64,000 nucleotides of DNA from Variovorax sp. (GCA_025352265.1 JANXTS010000011.1:1-64000), one strand, 5' to 3'; shown: positions 45,576-53,751, counted from the first letter of the stretch. The notes: generated by a model not told the origin, from the sequence alone. Numbers and translations: made by a program.

Positions 45576-46640
45576 ATGCAGGCTCCTGCCACCGCCCCCC
45601 CCACTGCCCTTCTGGGCGCCTTGTTGCGCCTCTTCGAATTCGCGTCGGCCTTGCTGGTTGGCGGATTGTTGTCGGTGTCTTCGCTGGCAGGCGCCCAAAC
45701 TGCGCCGCAGCTCGATGTCGCACCCGTCCGCTTCGGGATTCTGCCCTTGGGCGGGGCCTTCGAATCCCGTAACGACTGGGAGCCGGTGCTTGCCGACCTG
45801 AGCCGCGCCCTGGGTCGACCCGTCGCGGTGCTGTCGGTGACGTCGTACGAAGCGCTCGAACAGGCCATCCAGCGTAATCAGGTCGACATGGCGTTTCTCT
45901 CCGGAAAGATGGCGCTAGATGCGGTGACGCAGCGCCGTATGAAGGTCATTGCGCAAGTCATCCGGCACGACGGCCTGCCCGGTTATCGATCGCTCTTGCT
46001 GGCGCGCAAGACCGGGCCCAAGACCTCGATCAAGGGCCTGCTCGCCGCGCCCGAACAGTGGCGCCTGGCGCGTGGGGAGAACCGTTCGGTGTCGGGCTTC
46101 ATCGTGCCGCAACTGCAGTTTTTCCTGCCGAACAACATCGCCATGGAGACGCGTTTTGCGAGTGAGTTGGTCGGCACGCACCAGGTCAACGCGCTGGCCG
46201 TGGCCAATGGCGAGGCCGATGTCGCGACCAACAACACGGCGGATTTCGAGCGCTTCAAGCTGCAATTTCCGATCGAGGCCGATCGGTTGCAGGCGATCTG
46301 GGAATCGGAACTGATTCCGCACGCCCAGATCGTCGTGCGCCGCGACTACCCGCCTGCATTCCAGACCAAGGTGCAAAGCTTTTTGGTGGCCTATGGTCGC
46401 GGCAAAGGTGTACGCAGCGATACCGAACGCGCCATGCTCAGGTCGCTGCACGACCTGGCTGGTTTCGTTGCAGCAGACAACACCTCGCTCATGCCCGCCG
46501 CCAAGCTGGCCTATCAGCTCGCCAGGCAAAGCGCGATGAGCGCGCAATGGGTCAACGGCGATGCGCGCCAGGCACGCCTGCAGCGCATCGAGAGCACATA
46601 CGCCGAGCAGCTCGCAGCCCTGCGCGAAGGTGCGCCTTGA
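45576..46640 (+). CDS. PhnD-like periplasmic phosphonate/phosphite-type binding protein
   Basis: The 354-residue exported protein has a signal peptide (FEFASALLVGGLLSVSS, cleavage near LAGAQT) and a PhnD-like binding fold: VRFGILPLGGAFESRNDWEP at the mature N-terminus, LSRALGRPVAVLSVTSYEAL, QVDMAFLSGKMALDAV and VNALAVANGEADVATNNTAD. PhnD-type proteins bind phosphonate, phosphite or phosphate, but many orphan members act as signal receptors. No phnC or phnE is present; the divergent neighbour is a hybrid kinase, so it may be its ligand-binding partner. The stop overlaps the start of a small HNH-like gene. Confidence 0.85.
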   Translation: MQAPATAPPTALLGALLRLFEFASALLVGGLLSVSSLAGAQTAPQLDVAPVRFGILPLGGAFESRNDWEPVLADLSRALGRPVAVLSVTSYEALEQAIQRNQVDMAFLSGKMALDAVTQRRMKVIAQVIRHDGLPGYRSLLLARKTGPKTSIKGLLAAPEQWRLARGENRSVSGFIVPQLQFFLPNNIAMETRFASELVGTHQVNALAVANGEADVATNNTADFERFKLQFPIEADRLQAIWESELIPHAQIVVRRDYPPAFQTKVQSFLVAYGRGKGVRSDTERAMLRSLHDLAGFVAADNTSLMPAAKLAYQLARQSAMSAQWVNGDARQARLQRIESTYAEQLAALREGAP

Positions 46641-46942
46641 GCGTCAAGGCGCTCCGGTCGTCGTTTGGCCCCAACTGCCACTGGTGCGGTCGGCCGATGG
46701 ACTTTGGCGAACCCTTCGGTCGGCCAGAGTCGGCCACCATCGAGCACCTCAACGATGCGACGCTGGGCAGTGTGCGCAAGCAAAGCCATCGACGCCTGGC
46801 GCATGCCGTCTGCAACCAGATGCGCAACGAGTTCAAGTTGCAGGCGGAGCGGCAATTCAAGCGGTGGATCGAGGCGCGGCGTCACTCATTGGCTAACGGA
46901 CACACGGGCGAACAGGCGGCGAGCGGGCGCGGCGGCGGCTGA
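46637..46942 (+). CDS. small HNH-type endonuclease-like protein
   Basis: About 101 residues starting at TTG 46637, whose codon overlaps the preceding stop (TTGA). It has the zinc and active-site layout of HNH nucleases: CHWCGRPMDF, then ATIEHLNDATLGSV with the central His-Asx pair, then HAVCNQMRNEFK with the last N. The C-terminus is basic then Gly-rich. HNH proteins of this size often act as homing-type or restriction nucleases, but some have roles in DNA repair. The coupling to a binding-protein gene is odd, and the function here is unknown. Confidence 0.65.
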   Translation: MSVKALRSSFGPNCHWCGRPMDFGEPFGRPESATIEHLNDATLGSVRKQSHRRLAHAVCNQMRNEFKLQAERQFKRWIEARRHSLANGHTGEQAASGRGGG

Positions 46943-47004
46943 CAACGAGCCGACCGGGAACGTGTAACGCTGTGCATCGTTAAAGCAATATCCGGAGTTT
47001 GTAG

Positions 47005-47253
47005 ATGCAGAAGATTCTGTTAGCGCTCGTCGCATCCCTCGTCGTTCTTGGCGCTCACGCCCAGATCGGCAAAGCCGCCTCCGAGGCGACCGATTCGGTC
47101 CAGCACAAGATCGACGAGAAGCGTGCCGATAGCGCGGCCAAGAAGAGTGGCCCGATCGGCAAGGCAGTCAACAACGTCAAGTCCGGTTATCACAAGAACC
47201 GTGCGAAGAGCTCGGCCAGCAAGGCCAAGCAGTCGCTCAAGAACGCGGGCTGA
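47005..47253 (+). CDS. small exported lysine-rich protein
   Basis: The 82-residue protein starts with a signal peptide (MQKILLALVASLVVLGAHAQ, cleavage after AHA). The mature part is very rich in Lys, Ser and Ala (EKRADSAAKKSGPIGKAVNN), without cysteine, and likely helical or disordered in the periplasm. GGAG lies about 9 bases upstream of ATG 47005. It resembles small basic periplasmic proteins often found in Comamonadaceae, but no function is known. A strong hairpin follows the gene. Confidence 0.7.
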   Translation: MQKILLALVASLVVLGAHAQIGKAASEATDSVQHKIDEKRADSAAKKSGPIGKAVNNVKSGYHKNRAKSSASKAKQSLKNAG

Positions 47254-47262
47254 TGGAAGAAG

Positions 47263-47288
47263 CGGCGGTCCGGATCACCTGACCGCCG
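47263..47288 (+). terminator. hairpin after the small exported protein gene
   Basis: CGGCGGTC (47263-47270) and GACCGCCG (47281-47288) pair perfectly over 8 bases around a 10-base loop, just 10 bases after the stop codon. There is no strong T-run, so it may end transcription only in part or stabilise the 3' end. Confidence 0.5.
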
Positions 47289-47366
47289 TAGTCGTTGACG
47301 AGACTCAAGGTTGAGTGCAACTCGATCGATGCGGCGAGCGATGCTCACATCGACTCGCCGTCTTCC

Positions 47367-48344
47367 TTAGTTGGTCGAACATCCTGCGGCACACGCGCCG
47401 GTCGAGGTGAACTCCATCGTGATGCCCGACAGCGGCACGTACACAGGCACCTTCACCGCCTTGATGAAGGCTTCGGTCTTGCTGCCGGGACGGACCTTGC
47501 CGCCGATGGTGCCTACCTCGTTCGCATGCGATGCGATGACAGATGCGGGCTTTACCAATTCGTTCATCACGAAGGAGGCTTCGGCCGGCCCGGTGGTGAA
47601 GCCGTCGCCCATATTCATGACGGCCAGTTTGGCCTTGTAGAGATCGCGCACCACGCGCTCCTGGTCGGCGGTGACACCGGTATCGCCGGAGAGGTATGTG
47701 ACGAGTCCGTTGCTGAACCGCAGCACGTAGCCGGTCGCCAGGCCCACGTCGCCGGCAATGCCGGCTTCCTTCATCGCCTTGCCGAGTTCACCGCCGATGT
47801 ACTCGGGGTCGACGCCGTTGCTGTGCATGGCCGTCACTGTCGCGATGCGAACGCCGCCCACCGTCACGCTGCCGCCGAAGCGCGCGAGCATCGAGTTGGC
47901 AGGGTCGCCGCCGAGGGCTTTGAGCTTGGCCGCGAAGAACGGCGGCATCTCGCTGCCCGTGACGATCTTCGATTTCTTGGCGAGCGCGATGTTGACCGCG
48001 TTGGAGTTGGGCATGTCCGACACCGACATGTCGGGACTGCCGCAGGTGCCCGAGTTGGGCGCCTTGTTGTGCGCGTCGCCGAGATGGTCGCCATGCATGT
48101 GGCTCACCAGCAGGATGTCGATCTTTCCGAGCCGAGGGTCAGTTGCGCCGGCCACGGTACGGCCCGGGTCGTAGAGGATGCGGGTGCCGTTCGGGTCTTC
48201 GAAGATCAGTGCACGGTCTTGCTGGCAGAACTCGCCGTCGATGCCACCGAGCGGAGTTACCTTGACGTTTTGCGCTAGCGCGGGCATGGCCAGCAGGGTC
48301 GACAGCGCGGCAACGGCCGCCATGAACTTGATCGATCGATTCAT
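47367..48344 (-). CDS. exported metallo-beta-lactamase-fold hydrolase
   Basis: The 325-residue protein has a signal peptide (MAAVAALSTLLAMPALAQ) and an MBL fold: zinc motif HMHGDHLGDAH near residue 82, a later His in VTAMHSNGVDPEY, TYLSGDTGVTADQE with the bridging aspartate, and VIASHANEVGT. Cysteine pairs near CGS and the C-terminal CAAGCSTN could form a disulfide in the periplasm. It resembles the UlaG-like/beta-lactamase superfamily II of exported hydrolases with unknown substrate. ATG 48344 starts the signal peptide. It is divergent from the glutathione transferase gene. Confidence 0.88.
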   Translation of the reverse strand: MNRSIKFMAAVAALSTLLAMPALAQNVKVTPLGGIDGEFCQQDRALIFEDPNGTRILYDPGRTVAGATDPRLGKIDILLVSHMHGDHLGDAHNKAPNSGTCGSPDMSVSDMPNSNAVNIALAKKSKIVTGSEMPPFFAAKLKALGGDPANSMLARFGGSVTVGGVRIATVTAMHSNGVDPEYIGGELGKAMKEAGIAGDVGLATGYVLRFSNGLVTYLSGDTGVTADQERVVRDLYKAKLAVMNMGDGFTTGPAEASFVMNELVKPASVIASHANEVGTIGGKVRPGSKTEAFIKAVKVPVYVPLSGITMEFTSTGACAAGCSTN

Positions 48345-48684
48345 TGAATTTCCGACGGGTTTGGAGAGGAAGGGGAAGGGAAAAGACACAGCGAAAAAAC
48401 GAGTATCGCGGCATCGGGCCGTGCCATGCATGAGTCGGTGCAGTGACCTTGAACTTGACTTCGACTTCTGAAGCCCAGCGCTGCCGGATGGATGCCGAAC
48501 CTCCATTGGGAGGCCGCTGTTTGCGTTGGCGTGTACCTGGATGAGCAGGACGCGATCGGTGCCGTTGCGCCGCATGCAGGATCGGGCACGCCGCTCGCGA
48601 AGAGTCACGGGAAATAATCGATCAGAAGCCGCCGTTTGGGTCGCATCATTCGTAGCGAATGCTTCCGCCATGCAAAGGAGAACT
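48345..48684. other. divergent intergenic region
   Basis: The 340 bases between the divergent MBL hydrolase and glutathione transferase genes contain no convincing gene. A purine-rich stretch (about 48360-48385) lies near the hydrolase start, and a short hairpin CCTCC-ATT-GGGAGG occurs around 48501-48514. Nothing else stands out. Confidence 0.5.
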
Positions 48685-49332
48685 ATGCTGAAAGTCTACG
48701 GATTCGGACGCGTCAACTCGGCCGCCCGCGGCCACACCCGCGACCTGCGGGTTCTGTGGGCACTCGAAGAACTGCAGATGCCCTTCGAGCTCATCGGCAT
48801 GGATCATCCGGCGCGTGAACTCAACACCGATGACTACCGCAAACTGAATCCGTTCGAGCAGCTTCCGGCGATCGATGACGACGGGGTCGTGCTGACTGAA
48901 TCGGCGGCGATTCTGATCTACCTTGCGAAGAAGGCGAACAAGTTGATTCCAAGTGATCCCGCGGGCGAGGCGCAGGTCATCCGCTGGTGCTTGGCAGCAA
49001 TGAACTCGATCGAGCTACCGCTGATGAGCGTCCTCTACATCGACTGGACTGCCGACGGCGGCGCAGGCGCGGCCAAGCCCAGGCAGTTCATGGCGGGCTG
49101 GGCTCAACGCTTGTTCACCGGACTGGAGCGCTGGCTGAAGGGCCGTGAGTTCGTGGCCACCGACAATTTCACGGTGGCCGACATCCTCATGTCGCATGTG
49201 CTCGCAGAGGTCAGAGATGAACGGCTGCTGGAGCCATTCGAGAACATCCGGAGCTATCGCGACCGTTGCGTGTCTCGGGCCGCATGGCGGCGAACGATGG
49301 AGAAGTATCTGGCTCGGGTGGAAGCGGGCTGA
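48685..49332 (+). CDS. glutathione S-transferase family protein
   Basis: The 215-residue protein has the thioredoxin-like N-terminal domain (MLKVYGFGRVNSAARG, then VLWALEELQMPFELIGM and FEQLPAIDDDGVVLTESAAI with the glutathione-binding Glu-Ser pair) and an all-helical C-terminal domain containing NFTVADILMSHVL. The likely role is detoxification by glutathione conjugation or peroxide reduction in the cytoplasm. ATG 48685 has AGGAG 5 bases upstream; the earlier ATG at 48670 is part of that site. Confidence 0.92.
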   Translation: MLKVYGFGRVNSAARGHTRDLRVLWALEELQMPFELIGMDHPARELNTDDYRKLNPFEQLPAIDDDGVVLTESAAILIYLAKKANKLIPSDPAGEAQVIRWCLAAMNSIELPLMSVLYIDWTADGGAGAAKPRQFMAGWAQRLFTGLERWLKGREFVATDNFTVADILMSHVLAEVRDERLLEPFENIRSYRDRCVSRAAWRRTMEKYLARVEAG

Positions 49333-50085
49333 AATTGGCAGCGCGGCCGCCGAAGCCGATGGCAATTCTTCGCGTCTTCGCGGGAGCTGGTCTCAAGGTC
49401 TGCTTTTGAGACGACGCTATGTCGGGTGAGGCTCCAAATGTTCCGGCGAACCTATGGCGGGATTCGGGCCAGAAGTGGTCGTTCCTCACGCTGCCTCGCC
49501 TTCCTTTAACGACCTTCACAGGCGCGTTGATCGCGCCGCTAAAGTGGGCCGAGGCCGTTTGATATGTCACCCCACGAACTAACCATCGAATTCACATCGC
49601 GTTCACGGCGCTGTTGGTTTCGCTTGTAAAAGTTGTGACGGTACGAGCCGATGAGCAGGCGTATTCCGACGAGCTAGACACGATAGTTGAACCCTTTGGC
49701 AATCCATGGTGTGCAGCTCACTCGACTACGGTGCTCGCTTGGATCGGGCGTTGATCCTGCCTCGCTATGGCTTTAGCCGCGACAACGGCCGAGTGGAAGC
49801 CCTTGTCGCATAGCGCCGATTGGCTGCGGGCGGTGCAGGCGGGAGTCGGCTCCTAACGGGTCAATACCTGTCGCTCATCACGGTTGTTCAATTCCACAGC
49901 ATTGACACCGCGCAAGCCAGCCAAAGCGCCGTACATTGATCAACCAATGGACGTTAATCGAGCCAAAGGTCGATTGACACGACCACCGTTGCCAACGGTC
50001 GCAACTTCTTTTCCGTGGCTGGACACAGCGATCTCGACCGTGCCCGAGGCCTGGAAAGCCATGCTAGATAAGGTATTTCTCTCCG
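49333..50085. other. gene-poor region with repeat element and short frames
   Basis: These 753 bases hold no gene I can support. The first part contains one copy of a dispersed repeat (49459-49545). Between about 49563 and 49754 there is a 60-codon frame (TALLVSLVKVVTVRADEQ in its middle) and then a 29-codon frame from ATG 49771, both unrecognised and possibly remnants. A 94-codon frame from 49884 overlaps the next gene and has random-looking residues. Confidence 0.5.
49459..49545 (+). repeat. dispersed repeat, copy A
   Basis: The first part, GATTCGGGCCAGAAGTGGTC and GTTCCTCACG (49461-49490), matches the other copies. The second part (49522-49545) is the inverted form of a TTTAGCGGCGC...AACGCG block also found in copy B. 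The two parts are separated here by about 30 bases. Confidence 0.65.
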
Positions 50086-50727
50086 ATGTTTCTCATAGTC
50101 ATCACATCGCTATTGATCACCGTTGCGCTGCCCTGCTTCTGCGTAGTCTGGAAGTTGGTTTTGGGTAAGGCGGCTTACGCCTCCGTGGGTGCTCCGTCGG
50201 TGGTCGTTGCAACTTTGTGTGCAGAGGCAAGCTTGTTGGTGGCCGTATTCGTAGGGTCCTGTTTCGATGTCAGCGCGTGGGCCGCCTCCGGCACATTGGG
50301 TGATGCTGCACATTGGGCGACGATCGCAAACAGGACGATTACTGCGTTCACGCTCAGCCTCTTTCCTATCCTTCCCGCCATCGGCGTCTTTGCCGTGCCC
50401 ATATCGGCCGTGCTCGTCAGAAGGCGCGCGCTTAACTACTTCAGCTTGATTGCGGCGCTGGCGTTGATCTGGGTGCTGCTTATAGGTCTGTCAATGCTAG
50501 TCCCGGAACAGAACGAATGGGGACGCGGCCATCATTGGGAGTCGCTTATACAGACGGCGGGTTTGCTTGCCATTCTTCTTGGTCGTGCGCTATTGCACTC
50601 GGCAGTACGTCCGCCCACGTCCGGTCGATTTAGCGGTGCAGTGAACAGCGGAAATCGGGCCAGGACCGGACGTTCGTCACGGTCGCCTAGTCGCATCGAG
50701 GGGCGCTCCTGCCCATTTGCGATGTGA
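50086..50727 (+). CDS. unknown multi-pass membrane protein
   Basis: The 213-residue protein has four or five hydrophobic segments (MFLIVITSLLITVALPCFCV; VVVATLCAEASLLVAVFVGS; FPILPAIGVFAVPISAVLV; LIAALALIWVLLIGLSMLV; LIQTAGLLAILLGRALL). It has no recognised family. The last ~35 residues are encoded by the dispersed repeat copy B, so the native C-terminus may have been replaced. It lies alone between repeats. Base composition is lower in GC than that of the flanking operons. Confidence 0.6.
   Translation: MFLIVITSLLITVALPCFCVVWKLVLGKAAYASVGAPSVVVATLCAEASLLVAVFVGSCFDVSAWAASGTLGDAAHWATIANRTITAFTLSLFPILPAIGVFAVPISAVLVRRRALNYFSLIAALALIWVLLIGLSMLVPEQNEWGRGHHWESLIQTAGLLAILLGRALLHSAVRPPTSGRFSGAVNSGNRARTGRSSRSPSRIEGRSCPFAM
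50628..50690 (+). repeat. dispersed repeat, copy B
   Basis: ATTTAGCGGTGCAGTGAACA (from 50628) runs straight into GAAATCGGGCCAGGACCGGA and CGTTCGTCACGG (50651-50682). Both blocks are in the same orientation here, unlike copy A. The copy lies inside the 3' end of the membrane protein gene. Confidence 0.65.
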
Positions 50728-51290
50728 CGCTCGAGTCGCATCGATTGATGCATCGCATGATCCACACCCCAGCTATTCCGTCCGTCGTCGAACTTGAATT
50801 TTGGTCGCGGCCAGGCTCAAAACTTTTCTTACCGGGAGGTAAGGAGTTGGCTGCACGCTGCAGGACCGATCTGAACTTGAAAGCATCGGTCATTCTGGGA
50901 TTGAACTTCGCCTCAGATCCAGTTGATCTGCGGAACTTGCTGACAGCCATCGATAGCGGCGAAATAGATGCAAACGTTGTTCGGTCGTTCTTTGACGAAC
51001 GCCAGCTAGACAGCACCGCGGCAAATCACGATCTCGCCGCGCGGTTTTTGGCGCAATCTTATGGACAGCAGCTAGCGTGGCTTCATATCCCCAATAGCCA
51101 AGAAGGCCTATCGTTGCTCGAATCACTGTTCGCTTGGGCCCACACGCACGAACTCGTTGTCGTGGAGCCTTACCGTGAGTACTGCGTTTTTGACCCGGCC
51201 AGCGCAGCCATGTTGTTCAGCGCCGCATCGCCCTCCGTCGATCTCTGGTGGGATCGACCGGCGCAGGTGCACAGCGAGACGGTTGTTTGA
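50724..51290 (+). CDS. unknown soluble protein
   Basis: Up to 188 residues from GTG 50724; ATG 50757 (177 residues, starting MIHTPAIPSVVELEFWSRPG) is a likelier start. The protein is mixed alpha/beta, without signal peptide or transmembrane segment, with FDERQLDSTAANHDLAARFL and LSLLESLFAWAHTHELVVVE as its most ordered parts. No family is recognised. The possible GTG start overlaps the stop of the preceding membrane protein gene. Repeat copy C follows directly after the stop. Confidence 0.6.
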   Translation: MTLESHRLMHRMIHTPAIPSVVELEFWSRPGSKLFLPGGKELAARCRTDLNLKASVILGLNFASDPVDLRNLLTAIDSGEIDANVVRSFFDERQLDSTAANHDLAARFLAQSYGQQLAWLHIPNSQEGLSLLESLFAWAHTHELVVVEPYREYCVFDPASAAMLFSAASPSVDLWWDRPAQVHSETVV

Positions 51291-51293
51291 GCC

Positions 51294-51330
51294 CGCAATC
51301 GGGGCCAGAGGCGGTCCTTCGCCGTAACCG
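51294..51330 (+). repeat. dispersed repeat, copy C
   Basis: GCAATCGGGGCCAGAGGCGG and TCCTTCGCCGT match the core ATCGGGCCAGAA-CGGTCGTTCG of the other copies. It starts 4 bases after the stop codon of the preceding gene. Confidence 0.6.
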
Positions 51331-51441
51331 CTTGTCTTGCCCCACGCAGCAAGTGAAAAGCGCTCTTACGTCACGCTTGTCTGGAGAAAGCGAAGGTTCA
51401 CCGCGATACCATTCCCGATTGATTTTCAGGGAGAAAAAAAC

Positions 51442-51690
51442 ATGAAATGGATCGTGACTGCGTTCGTGTCGGTTACTTTTGCGGTGCTGTCGTTCAATGC
51501 TTTCATTGCGAACGACCTGAGCAAAGGTAGGAGCGAAAACGCGTTCATCGGAATGATGACGGGCGTATACGGATGGTTGCTCTCGTCTATTGGATCGGTG
51601 CCATCAGGAATTGTGTTCGCCTTGTGCGCGATCGGCATCTTGCTGTTGGCCGTGCTGGATGGCCGTGGTGCGAAGAAGTCGGATTTCTAA
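51442..51690 (+). CDS. small two-helix membrane protein
   Basis: The 82-residue protein starts MKWIVTAFVSVTFAVLSFNA and has a second helix SGIVFALCAIGILLLAVL, ending with a charged tail (DGRGAKKSDF). ATG 51442 has CAGGGAG about 9 bases upstream. No family is recognised. It stands between repeat copies C and D as a lone gene. Confidence 0.65.
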   Translation: MKWIVTAFVSVTFAVLSFNAFIANDLSKGRSENAFIGMMTGVYGWLLSSIGSVPSGIVFALCAIGILLLAVLDGRGAKKSDF

Positions 51691-51712
51691 AGTGCAGAGC
51701 GGCCGCCAGATC

Positions 51713-51740
51713 TGCAACCGGGCCAAAACCGGTCAGTCGA
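51713..51740 (+). repeat. dispersed repeat, copy D
   Basis: GCAACCGGGCCAAAACCGGT followed by CAGTCGATGCC matches the repeat core, with more divergence than copies A to C. It begins 23 bases after the preceding stop codon. Confidence 0.5.
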
Positions 51741-51759
51741 TGCCGTCGATTTAAACTAC

Positions 51760-52167
51760 GTGAAACGTTTTTTGGGGTTCGCTCGCATCTCCGCTGCAAT
51801 CGCCGGCGGCGTCATCGTTGTATTTCTAGTCAAGCCGATTGCGGCGCTGATATCTGGTGAGTTCACCGGTGGCGTGCCTCCCGCGACTGCGGGACGGACG
51901 GTGTACGAAATCAGCGCGAACGTCGTTGCGCTGCTTATGTTGGGCTTCCTCTTCGGCGTACTTCACGGATGGACCTTCGGTCTTACATTTCTCCGCCAGA
52001 CAGCAATCGCAGCTACCGTTCCGGTGTTTCTCCTATGGGTTTTTTTAACCATTGCGACATGGTTTGTTGCTGCTCCCGCCGTTATCGCTGTTGTGCTCTT
52101 CGGTTTCGCGGTATTGGTGGGCGCGCGATTCGGCGCAGGATTCCCTGGAGCTTGCAGCCTTTCCTAG
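51760..52167 (+). CDS. small four-helix membrane protein
   Basis: From GTG 51760 the gene encodes 135 residues with four hydrophobic helices (FARISAAIAGGVIVVFLV; SANVVALLMLGFLFGVLHG; AAIAATVPVFLLWVFLTI; AAPAVIAVVLFGFAVLVG). No charged motif or family is recognised. It is the last of the orphan genes before the type VI secretion operon and is followed by an inverted repeat copy E. Confidence 0.6.
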   Translation: MKRFLGFARISAAIAGGVIVVFLVKPIAALISGEFTGGVPPATAGRTVYEISANVVALLMLGFLFGVLHGWTFGLTFLRQTAIAATVPVFLLWVFLTIATWFVAAPAVIAVVLFGFAVLVGARFGAGFPGACSLS

Positions 52168-52419
52168 ACGCCTGAGCCAGTTTGAGTGACCGCTTCGGGC
52201 CCAAAGCAGTCACACGCTCCAACCGCTCATTAGTGCCCGCCTGCTGCCACCCCATGCGCACTGAACCATAAGCCCGCACACCCAATCGACGAAGGCCTTC
52301 TAGGCCCTTCGACTTAGACCCAACGCCCCCGTCTAGGCCGTTAGGCGGATTTGCCGTTCCTCCCTGGCGCCGGAAACTAGATGTTTCTTTCTGGCACCCC
52401 TGCCATTGACGGAGCGCGG
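52168..52419. other. intergenic region before the type VI secretion operon
   Basis: About 250 bases without a gene. It holds repeat copy E, then a hairpin at 52290-52311 (CGAAGGCC / GGCCCTTCG, one bulge, 5-base loop) that could terminate incoming transcription, and then the tssK leader with GGAG at 52411. The tssK frame is open from 52381, but ATG 52420 is the better start. Confidence 0.55.
52184..52214 (-). repeat. dispersed repeat, copy E (inverted)
   Basis: On the minus strand it reads GGGCCCGAAGCGGTCACTC, the repeat core. On its own it is a near-perfect inverted repeat, GTGACCGCTT...AAGCAGTCAC with 9 of 10 pairs around a GGGCC centre, so this copy may be a full palindromic form of which A to D are halves. 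Confidence 0.6.
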
Positions 52420-53751
52420 ATGAGTTGGCGAACAAAAGTGGTTTGGAGCGAGGGGATGCTGCTGCAACCTCAGCACCTGCAGCAAAGCGAGCGCCACGCC
52501 GACCATGCCCGGCATGTGCTCCTGCGCACCACCACGCCGTACGCATGGGGCTTTGCTGAAATCGAAATCGACCAGGCCGCGCTCACGCTCGGCAAGCTGG
52601 CGCTGGTGCGTGCTGTCGGCGTGTTCGGCGACGGCACCGTGTTCGACATGCCCGCTGTCGATCCGTTGCCCGACCCCATCGACATCCCGCCGACGATGCG
52701 CGACGAAGCGGTCGTGCTCGCCTTGCCGTTGCGCCGCGCCGGTGCCCGCGAGGCCGATGCAGAAGGCTACGACGATCTTGTGCGCCATCGCGTGCTCGAG
52801 TCCGAAGTGCCGGACTCCAACACTGCCGGCGAACGTGCCGCGATGCTGCAGCTCGGGCAGCTTCATACGCGGCTGATGCGGGCCGGTGAGACAACCGATG
52901 CATGGACCACCGTCAACGTCGCCCGCGTGGTCGAGCGCCGTGTCGACAACCAGGTGCAGCTGGATCGCAACTTGCTGCCGCCGTTGCTCGATGTCGCCGC
53001 GCATGCAGTGATTCGTTCGTGGCTCGACGAGCTGCTCGGCCTGCTGCGCCAACGCGGTGAAGCACTGGCTGGCCGCATGACCCAGGGCGGCACCGGCGGT
53101 GTTGCCGAGATTGCCGACTTCATGCTGCTGCAAACCGTCAACCGCAACGAGGCGGTGTTCGCGCATCTGGCGACGAGCGCGATGCTGCATCCGCAACGCT
53201 TCTTCGAGCATGCGCTGGCACTGGCCGGCGACCTTGCGAGCTTCAGGGATTCGCGTCGCGTGGCGCGCTTCGGCCCCTACGTGCACGACGACCTCGCGCT
53301 GACCTTTCGCTCGGTCATGGACGATCTGCGGCGCAGCCTGTCGATGGTGCTCGAACAATCGGCCATTCGAATCGAACTGCACGACCGCAAGCATGGCGTG
53401 CGCGTCGCCGTCATCCCCGATGTCGAGCTGCAGCGCAACGCGACCTTCGTGCTTGCGGTCAACGCGCAGATGCCGAGCGAAGCCTTGCGCGCGCGCTTTC
53501 CGACGCAGGTCAAGATCGGCCCGGTCGAGCGCATTCGCGACCTGGTCAACCTCGCGTTGCCCGGCGTCACGCTCATGCCGATGCCGGTCGCACCGCGGCA
53601 GATTCCGTTTCATTCGGGCGCCAACTACTTCGAGCTGGAGACGCGCAACAGCGACCTGTGGCGCCAGCTGGAAGCATCGGGTGGCGTCGCGATGCACATC
53701 GCCGGCGATTTCCCTGGCCTCGACCTAGCGTTCTGGGCGATCCGTTCCTAG
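52420..53751 (+). CDS. tssK: type VI secretion baseplate protein TssK
   Basis: The 443-residue protein has the TssK family start (WRTKVVWSEGMLLQPQHLQQ, then PYAWGFAEIEID) and typical middle and C-terminal blocks (QTVNRNEAVFAHLATSAMLH, then HPQRFFEHALALAGDLASF; PGVTLMPMPVAPRQIPFHSG). TssK links the phage-like baseplate to the membrane complex TssJLM. ATG 52420 follows GGAG by five bases and gives the usual family length. It is the first gene of the operon in this window; tssL starts 18 bases after its stop. Confidence 0.95.
   Translation: MSWRTKVVWSEGMLLQPQHLQQSERHADHARHVLLRTTTPYAWGFAEIEIDQAALTLGKLALVRAVGVFGDGTVFDMPAVDPLPDPIDIPPTMRDEAVVLALPLRRAGAREADAEGYDDLVRHRVLESEVPDSNTAGERAAMLQLGQLHTRLMRAGETTDAWTTVNVARVVERRVDNQVQLDRNLLPPLLDVAAHAVIRSWLDELLGLLRQRGEALAGRMTQGGTGGVAEIADFMLLQTVNRNEAVFAHLATSAMLHPQRFFEHALALAGDLASFRDSRRVARFGPYVHDDLALTFRSVMDDLRRSLSMVLEQSAIRIELHDRKHGVRVAVIPDVELQRNATFVLAVNAQMPSEALRARFPTQVKIGPVERIRDLVNLALPGVTLMPMPVAPRQIPFHSGANYFELETRNSDLWRQLEASGGVAMHIAGDFPGLDLAFWAIRS

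Noticed and set aside
49884..50168. 94-codon frame before the orphan membrane protein
   Set aside because: Residues look random, it overlaps a better-supported membrane protein frame, and no ribosome binding site is seen.
52318..52346. ACCCAAC...GTTAGGC pair resembling integron attC ends
   Set aside because: Only 29 bases in total with no second inner pair of sites, far shorter than a real attC, and no integrase gene is present.
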